From Phytopythium helicoides (lineage: Eukaryota; Oomycota; Peronosporomycetes; Pythiales; Pythiaceae), in assembly GCA_024867545.1 (NCBI GenBank), contig JANFNE010000050.1, positions 248,001-312,000 of the forward strand: DNA of 64,000 nt, given 5' to 3'. The position numbers and the translations under genes are program-made. Every line of letters starts with the position of its first letter. The stretch's first letter is position 1. This document shows positions 40,046 through 49,600 of the stretch, piece after piece. Below the pieces are notes generated by a model. It saw nothing but the letters and a program-made list of their open reading frames with translations. It was not told the origin of the DNA and searched no databases.

Positions 40046-41809
40046 CTATGGAGAGTTCTTGAGCCAAGAGAACTGAAAAGTATAGTCTGCGCCTAAATGA
40101 AGAGCAAATACATTAGCACAACTACGACGACGAGATTGAATAATGCTGCAGCTGAGCGCACCAAAGTGCTCGATCTCGTACTGACGTGTCATGACCATCC
40201 ATGTAATGAGCATGCCTTGTACAAGCGTTACCTGTGTCTCGAGCACGAAGGCGACGACGTAAAGTATGTTGAGCCTTACGTTGACGCGCAACAGAAATAA
40301 CAGTAGCACGAAGGACACAAACTCCATGAGCCAGTACAGCAGCATGTTGCTAAGCGTGCGATCAAAGATCGCATCGCTCACATCAGCCAGGTTCGTGTGA
40401 TACTTAGCATTCGGAAGCTGTCGAAGAACGCAGACATAAACCGTGTACATTAAGGGTACGACCGCTTCGAGATACTCAGATAGAGCTGTGTACTCGATTG
40501 TGAATGCTAGTCGAAGAGCTTGATCTAACTGTTCAACACTTTCCGGGGTCGAGGTATGACCACTTTGGAATACTGTTGGTTGTGTTACCTTTGCAGGAAG
40601 CAAATTAGCCAAGGTGTCCAGTGCTTTCAACGAGGTGGGGGCGACTCGATTGGTCCACATAAGGCGCGGAAACGACCATTGACTTTGACTTCTCACTCGT
40701 GACTCGGCATTGTACTGCTCCTTCATTGACTCGAGTTGTGCGATCGATGTGTCTGAAAGTTTGTGAGGGATACTGGACCAAAGACGAATATTTTTCATTT
40801 TGCCATCCGAAACGGCTGCCATTTTGATAGCCTCGAACAGAACATTGCTGTACGATGACATGTCTTCAAGTTGATGGACATCAACACGGCCTTCCAATAT
40901 CCTTAATTGTCTGAGAAGCCAACGGATTGATAACAGCAACTGCCCCCAATCAATAGTAAACATCACGAGCACCGACAGCACCGATGAGACGGACAGCATA
41001 TTCGTAGCCAAGTAGACCGCGTTGAAGTAGTCAGCAGTGAATATGACTAGCTGTGGAACAGCATCTTCAATGTGTGCAGCTGAATTTGCGAATGCGTTCC
41101 GGAAAGCTGTTCGAATGACTGATAGAATCAACAATGCTGTGATCTCGTACCCTGCACGCGCGATTTGAGCAAATATGAACGTGTAAGCTGGATAGATTAT
41201 GATAAGCATCCCAAGTACGTTTATGAAGGCCCCATAGCGTTTGAATCGATTGAGGTAGTAGTCGTCTTTGAGCACTGATCGAAAAAAGTACGCACCCGCA
41301 ACCAGAAAGGCTACAACGTTTATCGGCGAAGTCAATACACTCACGAACGGAGTCGGGAACGCCCATCCTTCAGCAAAGGCAATGATCGCCACTACCGGCA
41401 CAATGGAGAGGATGGTGCTGAGAGCTATGACAGGTCCTGGTCGAATCGCGATTTGAGCGACGAAGAAGCGCATCTGATCGACCATCGAGCAACCACCGAT
41501 GATTATAGTAACAACTGTCCATATCAATACGCCATAGTTGGCTCGCCATCCTTCTTTTGGGTCGCTCAGCGGCACACACTCCATTCCAATGACGACAAAG
41601 AGCACTGGAAGTGGAGTCAGGAGGCAAACGAACAGTACGCGGACCAGTGAAGTCGTTCGGGTATACTCTTCAAGCGCCACTAGCCTCTCGACTGAGTACT
41701 TGCCTCTGTGGCTTACAAGCAATTGTCGCCACGCTCTCTCGACGTGTTTGAACCCGCTCACAATGCATCGTGACATTGAGGTTGGCTGCACCAGATCTTT
41801 CAATGTCAT
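40046..41809 (-). CDS. Polytopic membrane protein of an unassigned (probably oomycete-expanded) family
   Basis: Two exons are proposed, 41809-40162 and 40092-40046, around a stop-free 69-bp intron (40093-40161, GTGCGC...TTTAG, GCTAATG branch site). This gives 564 residues; reading through would give 587. There are about nine or ten hydrophobic segments: five or six between residues 55 and 290, a soluble loop of about 130 residues (290-450), and three or four more to the end. Conserved stretches shared with the neighbouring pseudogene are ERLVALEEY, HIEDAVPQLVI and VTLVQGMLITWM. I do not recognise a characterised family. The ATG at 41809 is the first in frame, but the paralog suggests the conserved part begins later (AWRQL), so a small upstream exon is possible. 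Confidence 0.75.
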   Translation of the reverse strand: MTLKDLVQPTSMSRCIVSGFKHVERAWRQLLVSHRGKYSVERLVALEEYTRTTSLVRVLFVCLLTPLPVLFVVIGMECVPLSDPKEGWRANYGVLIWTVVTIIIGGCSMVDQMRFFVAQIAIRPGPVIALSTILSIVPVVAIIAFAEGWAFPTPFVSVLTSPINVVAFLVAGAYFFRSVLKDDYYLNRFKRYGAFINVLGMLIIIYPAYTFIFAQIARAGYEITALLILSVIRTAFRNAFANSAAHIEDAVPQLVIFTADYFNAVYLATNMLSVSSVLSVLVMFTIDWGQLLLSIRWLLRQLRILEGRVDVHQLEDMSSYSNVLFEAIKMAAVSDGKMKNIRLWSSIPHKLSDTSIAQLESMKEQYNAESRVRSQSQWSFPRLMWTNRVAPTSLKALDTLANLLPAKVTQPTVFQSGHTSTPESVEQLDQALRLAFTIEYTALSEYLEAVVPLMYTVYVCVLRQLPNAKYHTNLADVSDAIFDRTLSNMLLYWLMEFVSFVLLLFLLRVNVRLNILYVVAFVLETQVTLVQGMLITWMVMTRQYEIEHFGALSCSIIQSRRRSCANVFALHLGADYTFQFSWLKNSP

Positions 41810-42125
41810 GTTACCATCCCAGCAACAAAATTCAGAATCAAATGAATCTGGTTGGTGCGAAAATAGATGGCACCTTGGGTGTCTATTTTTGCTTGCTTGT
41901 CAGCCAAGAACACAAGAGGATAAATCACACGCTTGAGATCTGGAATGGCAAGGAACTTTGTATCAATACCATCATCACAATTGCAGTGTACTGTTCGATT
42001 ATGCTGCAATGAAATGCACCGCAAATGTGTCACGGAGCATTATTTATCCATTTGAACTGAAATGTGAAGTCTGCACCTGGAAAACGGTAACGTGAGAACA
42101 AAAAGCAAAATCGAGCCACTTAGAT
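41810..42125. other. Intergenic between the two membrane-protein family members
   Basis: This 316-bp stretch is moderately AT-rich and holds the 5' flank of the intact copy and the 3' flank of the broken copy. I see no other feature. Confidence 0.4.
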
Positions 42126-44552
42126 CTAGAAATCGAGTGTACCAAAATGCTGAATCTCGTACTGGCGCGTCGCGATCATCCATGTGATGAGCATACCCTG
42201 TACAAGTGTCACCTGTATCTCGAGGACGAACGCGACGACATACAGCATATTAATTCGTACGCGGATTCGGACGAAAAGCAGCAGTAACGCAAATGATATG
42301 GATTCCATCAACCCATACAGTAGCATGTTGCTGATAGAGCGCTCAAAAAGGGTATTACTGGCATCAGCAAGGTTTGAGTGATACTTTGCGTTCGGGAGTT
42401 GCCGTAGGACGCTTACATACACAGCGTACACCACGGGGATAACTGCTTCGAGATACTCGGATGCGACAGGACCTGAAAAAGAGTTTTGACTACCGCGAAG
42501 TGCAGTGTCATGCGTTGAGTTTGGTGAGACAACGACCATTGGAGAATCGATAGATTTCGAGGAGGTAGGAAAGACTCGAATTGCACACTTTAGTTGTGGG
42601 AGACACCAAAGGACCTGCCTCTTCAACTGGATATCAGTGGTGAAGCTCCTTCGAATTATCTCGAGCCGCTGTGATGATATTCGGGAAAATTTGTGCGGGA
42701 TGCTTAAACTGAAGCGAATACTTGATATCTTTACGTCGGGGATGCTGTCTATTAACCGTTAATCTCCCTCGCTAGGAGATTGGCTATGTTTGCGTGTAGA
42801 AGGCTACCAGTTTGTTTCCTCCCACGACTCGCTCGGCTAAATCTTCAGCGGCTCCATCATCTCCCTCATCTTCCTCATCTCCGTCATTTCCTTCGTCATC
42901 GTCGTCTCTGCTGGCTCTGTCGTCTCTGTCGTCTCCGCCACTTTCTTCTTGCTAGCGCCGTGGCAAAACGCCCGTCGCCTGTTCGTTTTCGCCATCCTCC
43001 GTGAGTCTGCGCTCGGGTGGGGGACTCCAACTGAATCAACACAGCGCTGTCGACGACTCTGCCTTGCTCCAACTGGTGAAACAGTGCAAGGAATGTCGAG
43101 TCGTCTGGCCGCGGAAAAGAAGATTAGCGAACTTCCCAGGTCGGTCGTCACCGCAGCTGCGAGCTGGAAGGTCGAGGTATGACGTGCAGTGTCGCTACTG
43201 GTCATCATTGTCGTCGAGGTCGGAAGGATCCGGCAGCTTGGAAGGCCCCGGGTCGAACTGGTCGGGAAAGTGCGGGCGCTTGGACTCCATGGCGCCAAAT
43301 CCCGAATGGCGATGTCGGGCCGCCGAGCGAAGCTGCAAGCCGCTGCCAGCCAGTCTTTCCTGGGTGTGTCTGTGGGATTATATCGTAAAAGCGATGCTGC
43401 GGAGAGAATTTGGGACCGTGTGTTGGAATCCACGACGCTACCAATGAGCTCCCAACAAGCCTTCTACGCGACTGAGGACTCCAGCAGCGTCTTCGAGTAG
43501 CCAAGACAATCTTCATGACGCTCGGTTCCTTCCTGGGTTCCAGGTACTCCATGCTAATGAGAAACAAGCGTGCCATGCAGAGACTACCGCTTGCAGTTCA
43601 TGTGCTTATGTCGAAAGATACGGCGTTGGGAGCCAAGGGGTTAAAGTGGTGGCCTTGAACAGCACATTTGGACATGGCTGTGATCCTCCTATCCTATTCG
43701 AGTCGACTTGATTCTCCAACAATCTCAGACGACGTAATAACCATCGAATCACAAGCGCCAATTGCCCAGAATCGATCCCAAACATGATAAGCACCGATGA
43801 GATTGATGAGATCGACTGCATGTTTGTTGCCAGGTACACCGCGTTGAAGTAATATTACAAGTTGTGGAACAGCGTCTTCAATGTGGGCAGCTGAACACGC
43901 GAATGCGTTCCGAAAAAATGTCCAAACGACTGAGAGTAGTAGCAGAGCGGTGACCTCGTAGCCTGCACCAGCGATCTGGGCAAATATGATTGTGTACCTC
44001 GGGTAAACTATGAGAAGCCAACCCACTAAAACTAGGAATACTCCATAATACTTGAATCGGTTGCGGTAATACTCATCTTTGAGGGCTGATCGAAAGAAGT
44101 ACACGCCAGCAATTAGAAAGGAAACAACATTGATTGGCGCCAGCATAAGAACGGAGAAGGGGGTTGGAAACGCCCATACTTGAGCAATACTTGCCATCAT
44201 CGGCACAGAAGAGAGAAATGCACTGATCACTACGACAGGGCATAAACGAATTTTGATTTGGGCGACGAAGAAGCGCAACTGATCTACCATCGAGCATGCT
44301 CCGATAATGACAAGAACTGCTAGCCAGATCAATATGCCGTAGTTTGACCAAAAGCCTTCATTTGGGTCTCTCAGTAGAACACATTCCAGCCCAAGCACAA
44401 TAAACAGAACCGGAAGTGGTGTCGTAATGCAAACAAGTAGAACTCGAGCCAGTGAAGTTGCTTGCGCGTATTCTTCTAATGCAACAAGTCTCTCCACCAA
44501 GTACTTGCCCCTGTGATGTACTTGTAGCCGCCGCCACGCTTGCTCGGTTGAT
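42126..44552 (-). pseudogene. Broken paralog of the polytopic membrane protein (frameshift plus 0.9-kb insertion)
   Basis: Similarity to the intact neighbour starts near 44552 (RSTEQAWRRL, after an acceptor-like GTGTACAG) and runs to about 43850. There an 11-bp deletion after HIEDAVPQLVI shifts the frame. It resumes in another frame (YLATNMQSIS) to about 43648. About 900 bp of unrelated DNA follow, then homology returns from about 42745 (SIPHKF) to the stop at 42126 (QHFGTLDF). The copy also lacks part of the loop. Two independent disabling events make it a pseudogene. A truncated N-terminal product could still be made. Confidence 0.8.
42745..43648. other. Unidentified ~0.9-kb insertion inside the pseudogene
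   Basis: This DNA interrupts the paralog between NVLFKAT and the SIPHKF region and has no counterpart in the intact copy. It is more GC-rich than the pseudogene. On the plus strand a short frame (43093-43179, MSSRLAAEKKISELP) may join by a 42-bp GT-AG intron to 43222-43500 (VGRIRQLGRPRVELV... ending SSVFE). I do not recognise this possible protein. No clear terminal inverted repeats or target duplication are visible; both ends show only a weak TTAACC similarity. Confidence 0.5.
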
Positions 44553-44762
44553 CTGTACACGCCCGAACAAAAAAAACAACTTGTTATGAAAGCTAGCTTC
44601 ATGGCGAAGCTCAACATGATAGATTCAAAATGGCTGAAGAGATTGTTACCTGGTTTACACACGAAAGTTAAAGGATTTAGGAATAGCAGCAGGATATTTT
44701 TGTATGCTCCTGAATCGTCCGAATTCCCGATTTCAAGATTCAATTCAAGAACTCCTACCGTG

Positions 44763-45416
44763 ATGAAGATTGCGATCGCATCTGAGCTCACTGGTGGATC
44801 CGACATTTGTCACGCCGCGACCGACTTCAGTGCATTGCAAGCGACCGCCTTCCTTCGGGACGGGGAGACCATCCTCTTTGCGCTCACATCAGCCAAGGAG
44901 GAGTACTCGTTCACCAACGAGGCGCTCGTGCTCGTCTGTGGCGATTCGGCCATGTCCACCAAGCGCACGGTCGACCGACTCGACTACCAGACCGAGAGGC
45001 TCGCACACATCAAGTTCGAGAGCTGTGGCATCACGGACCGCGATTGCGAGCTCAAGTTCTCCATGGGCTCCCACTCGCTGTCGATCGACATCGCCAAGGC
45101 AGAGCAGTCCGTGGCGCAGCACTACTACCGCGTGCTGCAGGCTTTGAGGATCGCTCAGGAGTACAACTTTCGCGCGTGGGAGTTCGCTCGGCAGGCGCTC
45201 GAAGTGGCAGTGCGGTCGTCGACCACGACAACTGCTGTGGGGTCCTCTGAGGATGTGAGGGGCGGGAAGCTGTTGTTGGAGCAAGCCGACGCCGTGCAGA
45301 GCTGGCTGCACGACTCGTTCGGCCGCACAAACCCGACCTGCTACCGCAGCGTGATCGAGTCAGCGCTGCGTGTTGGTAGTAGTAGCACTGGTGAGCCGAT
45401 GGCTACAGACGCTTGA
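44763..45416 (+). CDS. Bacterial-PH-like (YvbH/bPH_1-type) domain protein, copy A
   Basis: 217 residues. Residues about 28-130 look like a bPH_1-type fold: FLRDGETILFAL, then FTNEALVLVCGD, then the RTVDRLDYQTERL turn and KFESCG. The last 80 residues are helical with a serine/threonine-rich stretch. The family binds no known ligand that I can name. The frame is open upstream to 44586, but the chosen ATG matches copy B, and the sequences match only from here on. It lies inside a 729-bp inverted duplication. The 210 bp upstream run head to head into the membrane-protein pseudogene and differ from copy B, so copy A may lack the original promoter. Confidence 0.85.
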   Translation: MKIAIASELTGGSDICHAATDFSALQATAFLRDGETILFALTSAKEEYSFTNEALVLVCGDSAMSTKRTVDRLDYQTERLAHIKFESCGITDRDCELKFSMGSHSLSIDIAKAEQSVAQHYYRVLQALRIAQEYNFRAWEFARQALEVAVRSSTTTTAVGSSEDVRGGKLLLEQADAVQSWLHDSFGRTNPTCYRSVIESALRVGSSSTGEPMATDA

Positions 45417-45491
45417 CCAGGTTGAAGTGCGCTTCAAGTTGTCAATACACCTTTCCCGCAATAGCTATACGTCCACACCGCCGTCACTGTG
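44763..45491 (+). repeat. Inverted duplication, arm A (729 bp)
   Basis: Matches the reverse complement of 54756-55484 over 729 bp without gaps. By hand alignment I count about 16 mismatches (97.8% identity); six of them fall within the first 20 bp. It spans the whole bPH-like CDS and 75 bp after the stop, and it ends abruptly at the start codon on one side. Confidence 0.95.
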
Positions 45492-45553
45492 TCGCGGGAG
45501 TGGCTGTGCAGGATCGGCCACCAGCCCACTCCCCAAGCTCCGTTGGCGTCGCC

Positions 45554-46567
45554 ATGGCGCGCTCGGCGTCTCGCTCGGCGTCCGGCGGCGGGCGCAGCGC
45601 GAGTCCGCGGCGCTCGAGAGCGCGCGAGCGGCCGCTGAGTCCTCCCAAGTCCTTTGCGTTGCGCGTGGAGAACCTGACGCGGTGCGTGCGCGCGGCGGCG
45701 AAGAGCTACGCGGTCTTATCTGACGGATGCTGCGGTGGGTGGTGCAGGAACGTGGGCGCCGACCACCTGCGCGAGATCTTCGGCAAGTTTGGGCGCGTGG
45801 TGCGCGTGGACCTGGAGCCCAAGGCGCAGCCAAAGGCGCAGCCCAAGGCGGCGGCGGCGGCGGCGGCGCTCGTGGCCTTTGCGAGCGCCGACGACGCCAG
45901 GAGAGCCATGAGCCACATGCACGACGGACTGCTGGACGGCAGCCGCCTGCGCGTGCGAGACGCCAAGGACGAGCCCAAGCCCAGGCAGAGCGAGCGCCGC
46001 GTGGTCGAGCGCACCCGCAACGCGTCGCCACCGCCGCCGGCCCAGCGACGCAACCGCTCGCCGCCGGCTGCCAGGCGAAGGAACCCGTCGCCGTTCCGAG
46101 GCGCCAGACGCAGCCGCTCGCGCTCTCCGGCCCCTCGGCGCCGCGGGGCCAGTCCATTCCGAGGACGCCGAGCCGCCAGCCCGTTCCGGAGGCGCGCGAG
46201 TCCGTTCCGGCGCAGGAACAGCCGAAGCAACAGCCGCGGACGCCGGCGCAGCTTCAGTCGCAGTAGGAGCCGCAGCTTCAGCAGGGGGCGCCGCAGCCGC
46301 AGCAGGAGCAGGAGCAGAAGCAGGAGCTTCAGTCGCAGCAGGAGCCGCAGCAGGAGCGTCCGCGGACGCAGCAAGAGCAGGAGCAGGAGCTACAGCAGTC
46401 GCAGCGCGAGCAGCAGGAGCCGCAGCCGCAGCGTGAGCAGGAGTCCAAGTCGCGGTCACCGTCGCTCGTTCTCTCCTCGGCGCAGTCGAAGTCGAAGCCG
46501 TAACCGGAGCCGCTCCGCGAGTCGCAGCCGCTCCATGAGCCGCTCACGGAGCCGCAGTCGCCGCTGA
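45554..46567 (+). CDS. SR-rich RNA-binding protein with one RRM (RNPS1-like)
   Basis: Two exons, 45554-45681 and 45748-46567, around a stop-free 66-bp intron (GTGCGT...GTGCAG). Splicing restores the RRM: ALRVENLTR joins NVGADHLREIFGKFG. 315 residues. The RRM (about 35-115) carries an expansion of eight alanines just before its third strand. The rest, about 190 residues, is an RS domain of Arg-Ser dipeptides with SPFR repeats. The order RRM then RS, and the motif NVxxxHLxEIF, suggest RNPS1 (exon-junction complex, splicing), but other SR proteins are possible. It converges with the flippase gene, 120 bp away. Confidence 0.82.
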   Translation: MARSASRSASGGGRSASPRRSRARERPLSPPKSFALRVENLTRCVRAAAKSYAVLSDGCCGGWCRNVGADHLREIFGKFGRVVRVDLEPKAQPKAQPKAAAAAAALVAFASADDARRAMSHMHDGLLDGSRLRVRDAKDEPKPRQSERRVVERTRNASPPPPAQRRNRSPPAARRRNPSPFRGARRSRSRSPAPRRRGASPFRGRRAASPFRRRASPFRRRNSRSNSRGRRRSFSRSRSRSFSRGRRSRSRSRSRSRSFSRSRSRSRSVRGRSKSRSRSYSSRSASSRSRSRSVSRSPSRGHRRSFSPRRSRSRSRNRSRSASRSRSMSRSRSRSRR

Positions 46568-46687
46568 GGACGCTATCAACCAACCTCATCTCCCATTTCA
46601 TCAAAGTACACGGTCTTTGTTTCGCTCTCACTCTTCTCCCTATAGGATAGATTGCAAATACTGTAGCACGCATCATGGTACAGACCT

Positions 46688-49600
46688 CTACAGCGTCGAC
46701 TGGCGCTGCAGCGAGCGGCTCGACGTGTACCGGCGCACGCGCGGCGTCGGGCGCGTCGCCTCGGTGGTGTCGGCAGCCTCCTGGCCGCCAACGTCGCTTG
46801 AGAACGTGCGCATTAGCGACCGTAGGAACGATCGCTCGTTGGCACCGCCGCCTCCTCGGCGAGGTGCGGACCCGTACCCACTGCTGTGCAAACTGTTGCG
46901 GTGGCCATCGGTCACCGATCGATCGCGAGGCATAGCTGAGCTGTTCTCACGGCGGCGCCCGCCGCGTCGCTCGCCTGTGAACGCCGACAAAAAGCGGCGA
47001 CGGGAAGGACCCTTCGAGTGGCGAGCGCCGCGGAACAGGTTTCCTGCCGAGTTCTGCTTCGGCGTCGCGGTTGCGTTCGCCTCGCTGGCAAAGTCGCCAG
47101 CAGTCGTCGACGCACGGACCGAGCGGTGGCGGTCCTCATCGTCAATCACCGTGCCCAAAAGCTCGTGGTTACGCACGGCACGAGCGCGGTCTTCTGGCTG
47201 ATTGTGGAACGCCAGCGATCCACGACTCGCATGGCGGTCGAATAGCGCGCGGAACATCTGCGGGTTGTCGTTGCGGAAGCGCTCTGAGGCGATGAACGAC
47301 TCCACCATGACACTCTCGGCATCGTAACTGAAGGCACTGCCGCGAGTTGGCCGAAGATTGCGGTTGCTGCTTCCCGTGCGTGCCAGACGTCCGATGAGCG
47401 GGCGAGCGGCAGCTGCGACGGCTCCAACCCCACTGGGTACGGGTTTCGACACGTCAGCAATGACACTGACGCTGCTCGCAGCCTCCAGATCAACACCCGC
47501 GACCATCGCAGGCATCGTCTCGGGAGGCGGGAATGAAAGCAGCTTGTCAGCGATGGGTGTGAGGCCGAACGCATTGACTTCTTGCGCCAAGTGTTTGTAG
47601 GTTGGGCAGAACGCGCGGATATAGCCCTTCGTGAGTAGATCTCGCGACAGTGCGGCAAACACAATGATGGGCACGAGCAGCCAGAAGGAGTCCGTGCCGA
47701 AAGTGTTGGTGAACACACCATTCCAGTAAGCTGAACTAATCGACTTGCCGTGCGAGATGAATGCGGCAGTTCCGATCCACAGCGCAAACGAACCGATGTA
47801 GATCGGGATGTGGATCGGACGCCACCACATTTGCTGGTGCAATGCAAGCTTGAGCGACACGACTAGCAGCGCAATCGTGAACGCGGCACAACCGTAAACC
47901 CACATGTTCGGCGTCTCGCCACGGCCGACAAGATAGCGCATGCCATAAAGCGTCCCGAAACAAATGATGAGCGACTCCCAGACGCACGAGGAGATCCACG
48001 ACCACACGACTTTGGTGTTGAAATGGCGGTTCTCCTGCCCAATGCGGTAAAGGATCGGGAATGCGTGGGCCAGCTCGGCCGGCACGTCCTGCTCGAAGGT
48101 AGCCACAAGCACAATAGGCAGCGCGGTGAAGAGCAAGTTGTAGCCCTGAAGGCCCCATTCGAGGAAGAACTTCTGACCGGAGAACCCGCCGTAGATCATG
48201 TACCAGAACTGCGTCAGGTTCAGCACCACATTCTTGTAGAAGATGTACAGGATCAGCTTGCCCATACGCACGTAGTTCCAGCGACCGTGCACGAAAAGCA
48301 GACGGGACAAGAAGCGGAACTGCGCGATCGAGTAGTCGGACGAATTGGCTGCCTGCATACCCTCGAGACCGGAGATACCCACACCAACGTGCGCTGCCTG
48401 AATCATCGATACATCGTTGGCACCGTCGCCGATAGCAAGCGTGCGAACCTCAGGCTTGTTGTCGCGCACCAGTCGCACGAGTTCCGCCTTTTGAGCAGGT
48501 GAAACACGGCACGCGATGACCGCAACACACTGCTCGGCGACGCGAAGCAATAGGTCCGAGCACTCATCAAGAGCTAACTCGAGTGTTTCGCCATCAATCA
48601 CGAGTGCGAGGTCTGCTTGCTGATCGCGCACATGTGCCATGCTTTCGATTCGCGTCAGACGTCGGCGAGTATTACTCGGAGTGCTTGTGCCGATGAGGCT
48701 ATTTCCGCTGCTAGCTGTTGCTGGCGTACCTCGCTGCTGCTCTTCCTGTTCGCACGCAGCCTGGTACTGCTCTCGCTCGTGCGCGCACGTTTCCAGCTCT
48801 TCCACAATCGACTCAAGGTCAGGATGGGTGTCAGCAGAAATGACCAGCCGCTCAATGTCGGATGAAAGCAAGCGGCACGCATAGCCAATGTTGATGGCCG
48901 TTTCCTCCTTGTCACCTGTAAGCATCCACACCTTGATTGATGCCTGACGGAGCTTGTAGATTGTGCTAGGGACCTCTGCTTGAAGCCGATCTTCGATAGC
49001 GGTGGCGCCGAGCACCTCAAGATTTACCTCGACTTCTTCCATCAGTCGGTCGATATCGTTGTCTTCACCGTCACGACGCAGGGCAATCTGGCGCATATCG
49101 TTGATAGCAGTGCGGTATCGAACAATCCAAGACTCATAGAATGCAGGGTCTAGGTCAGCCACGCCAATAACGAGCGTGCGTAGTCCTTCCGACGCAAACT
49201 GCTCCATGTGCTTGAGCGTAAGCGACCGCGTGCGCAAAGCATCTGCGTCATTCGTCTTGCGAAGGCGCTCGTACATGACGGTATCAGCACCCTTACAGTA
49301 CAGCTTGAGCCCTCCATTAGGAGTCTTGACGATCACCGACATTCGCTTCCGCGTGCTGTTAAACTCGAGTACTTCCAGCACCTGGTATGCACAAGTCTGG
49401 TTGTCAGCAACAGGCTGCGGGTCGGTCATGTACTCGGGGTGCTCAATAGCCGAGAAGTACTCGACCAGAGCCTTTCCAGGGGCACGCGCAACAAACTTGT
49501 ACCCGAAGCATGCCGCGGCCGCCACTAACGCCTGCTCATCGGGAGAAGATGCACTCAAGCGCAGACTGCCGTCGGACGCACGCTCCGGCATTACCGTGTG

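Noticed and set aside
42745..43648. Insertion as a named DNA transposon
   Set aside because: Only a weak TTAACC similarity at the ends, no clear target duplication and no transposase motif.
44586..44762. N-terminal extension of bPH-like copy A by 59 codons
   Set aside because: Not present in copy B and it crosses the antisense 5' flank of the pseudogene.
45413..45553. N-terminal extension of the SR protein frame into the duplication arm
   Set aside because: No ATG; the same sequence in arm B also precedes an unrelated gene, so it is shared flank and not coding.
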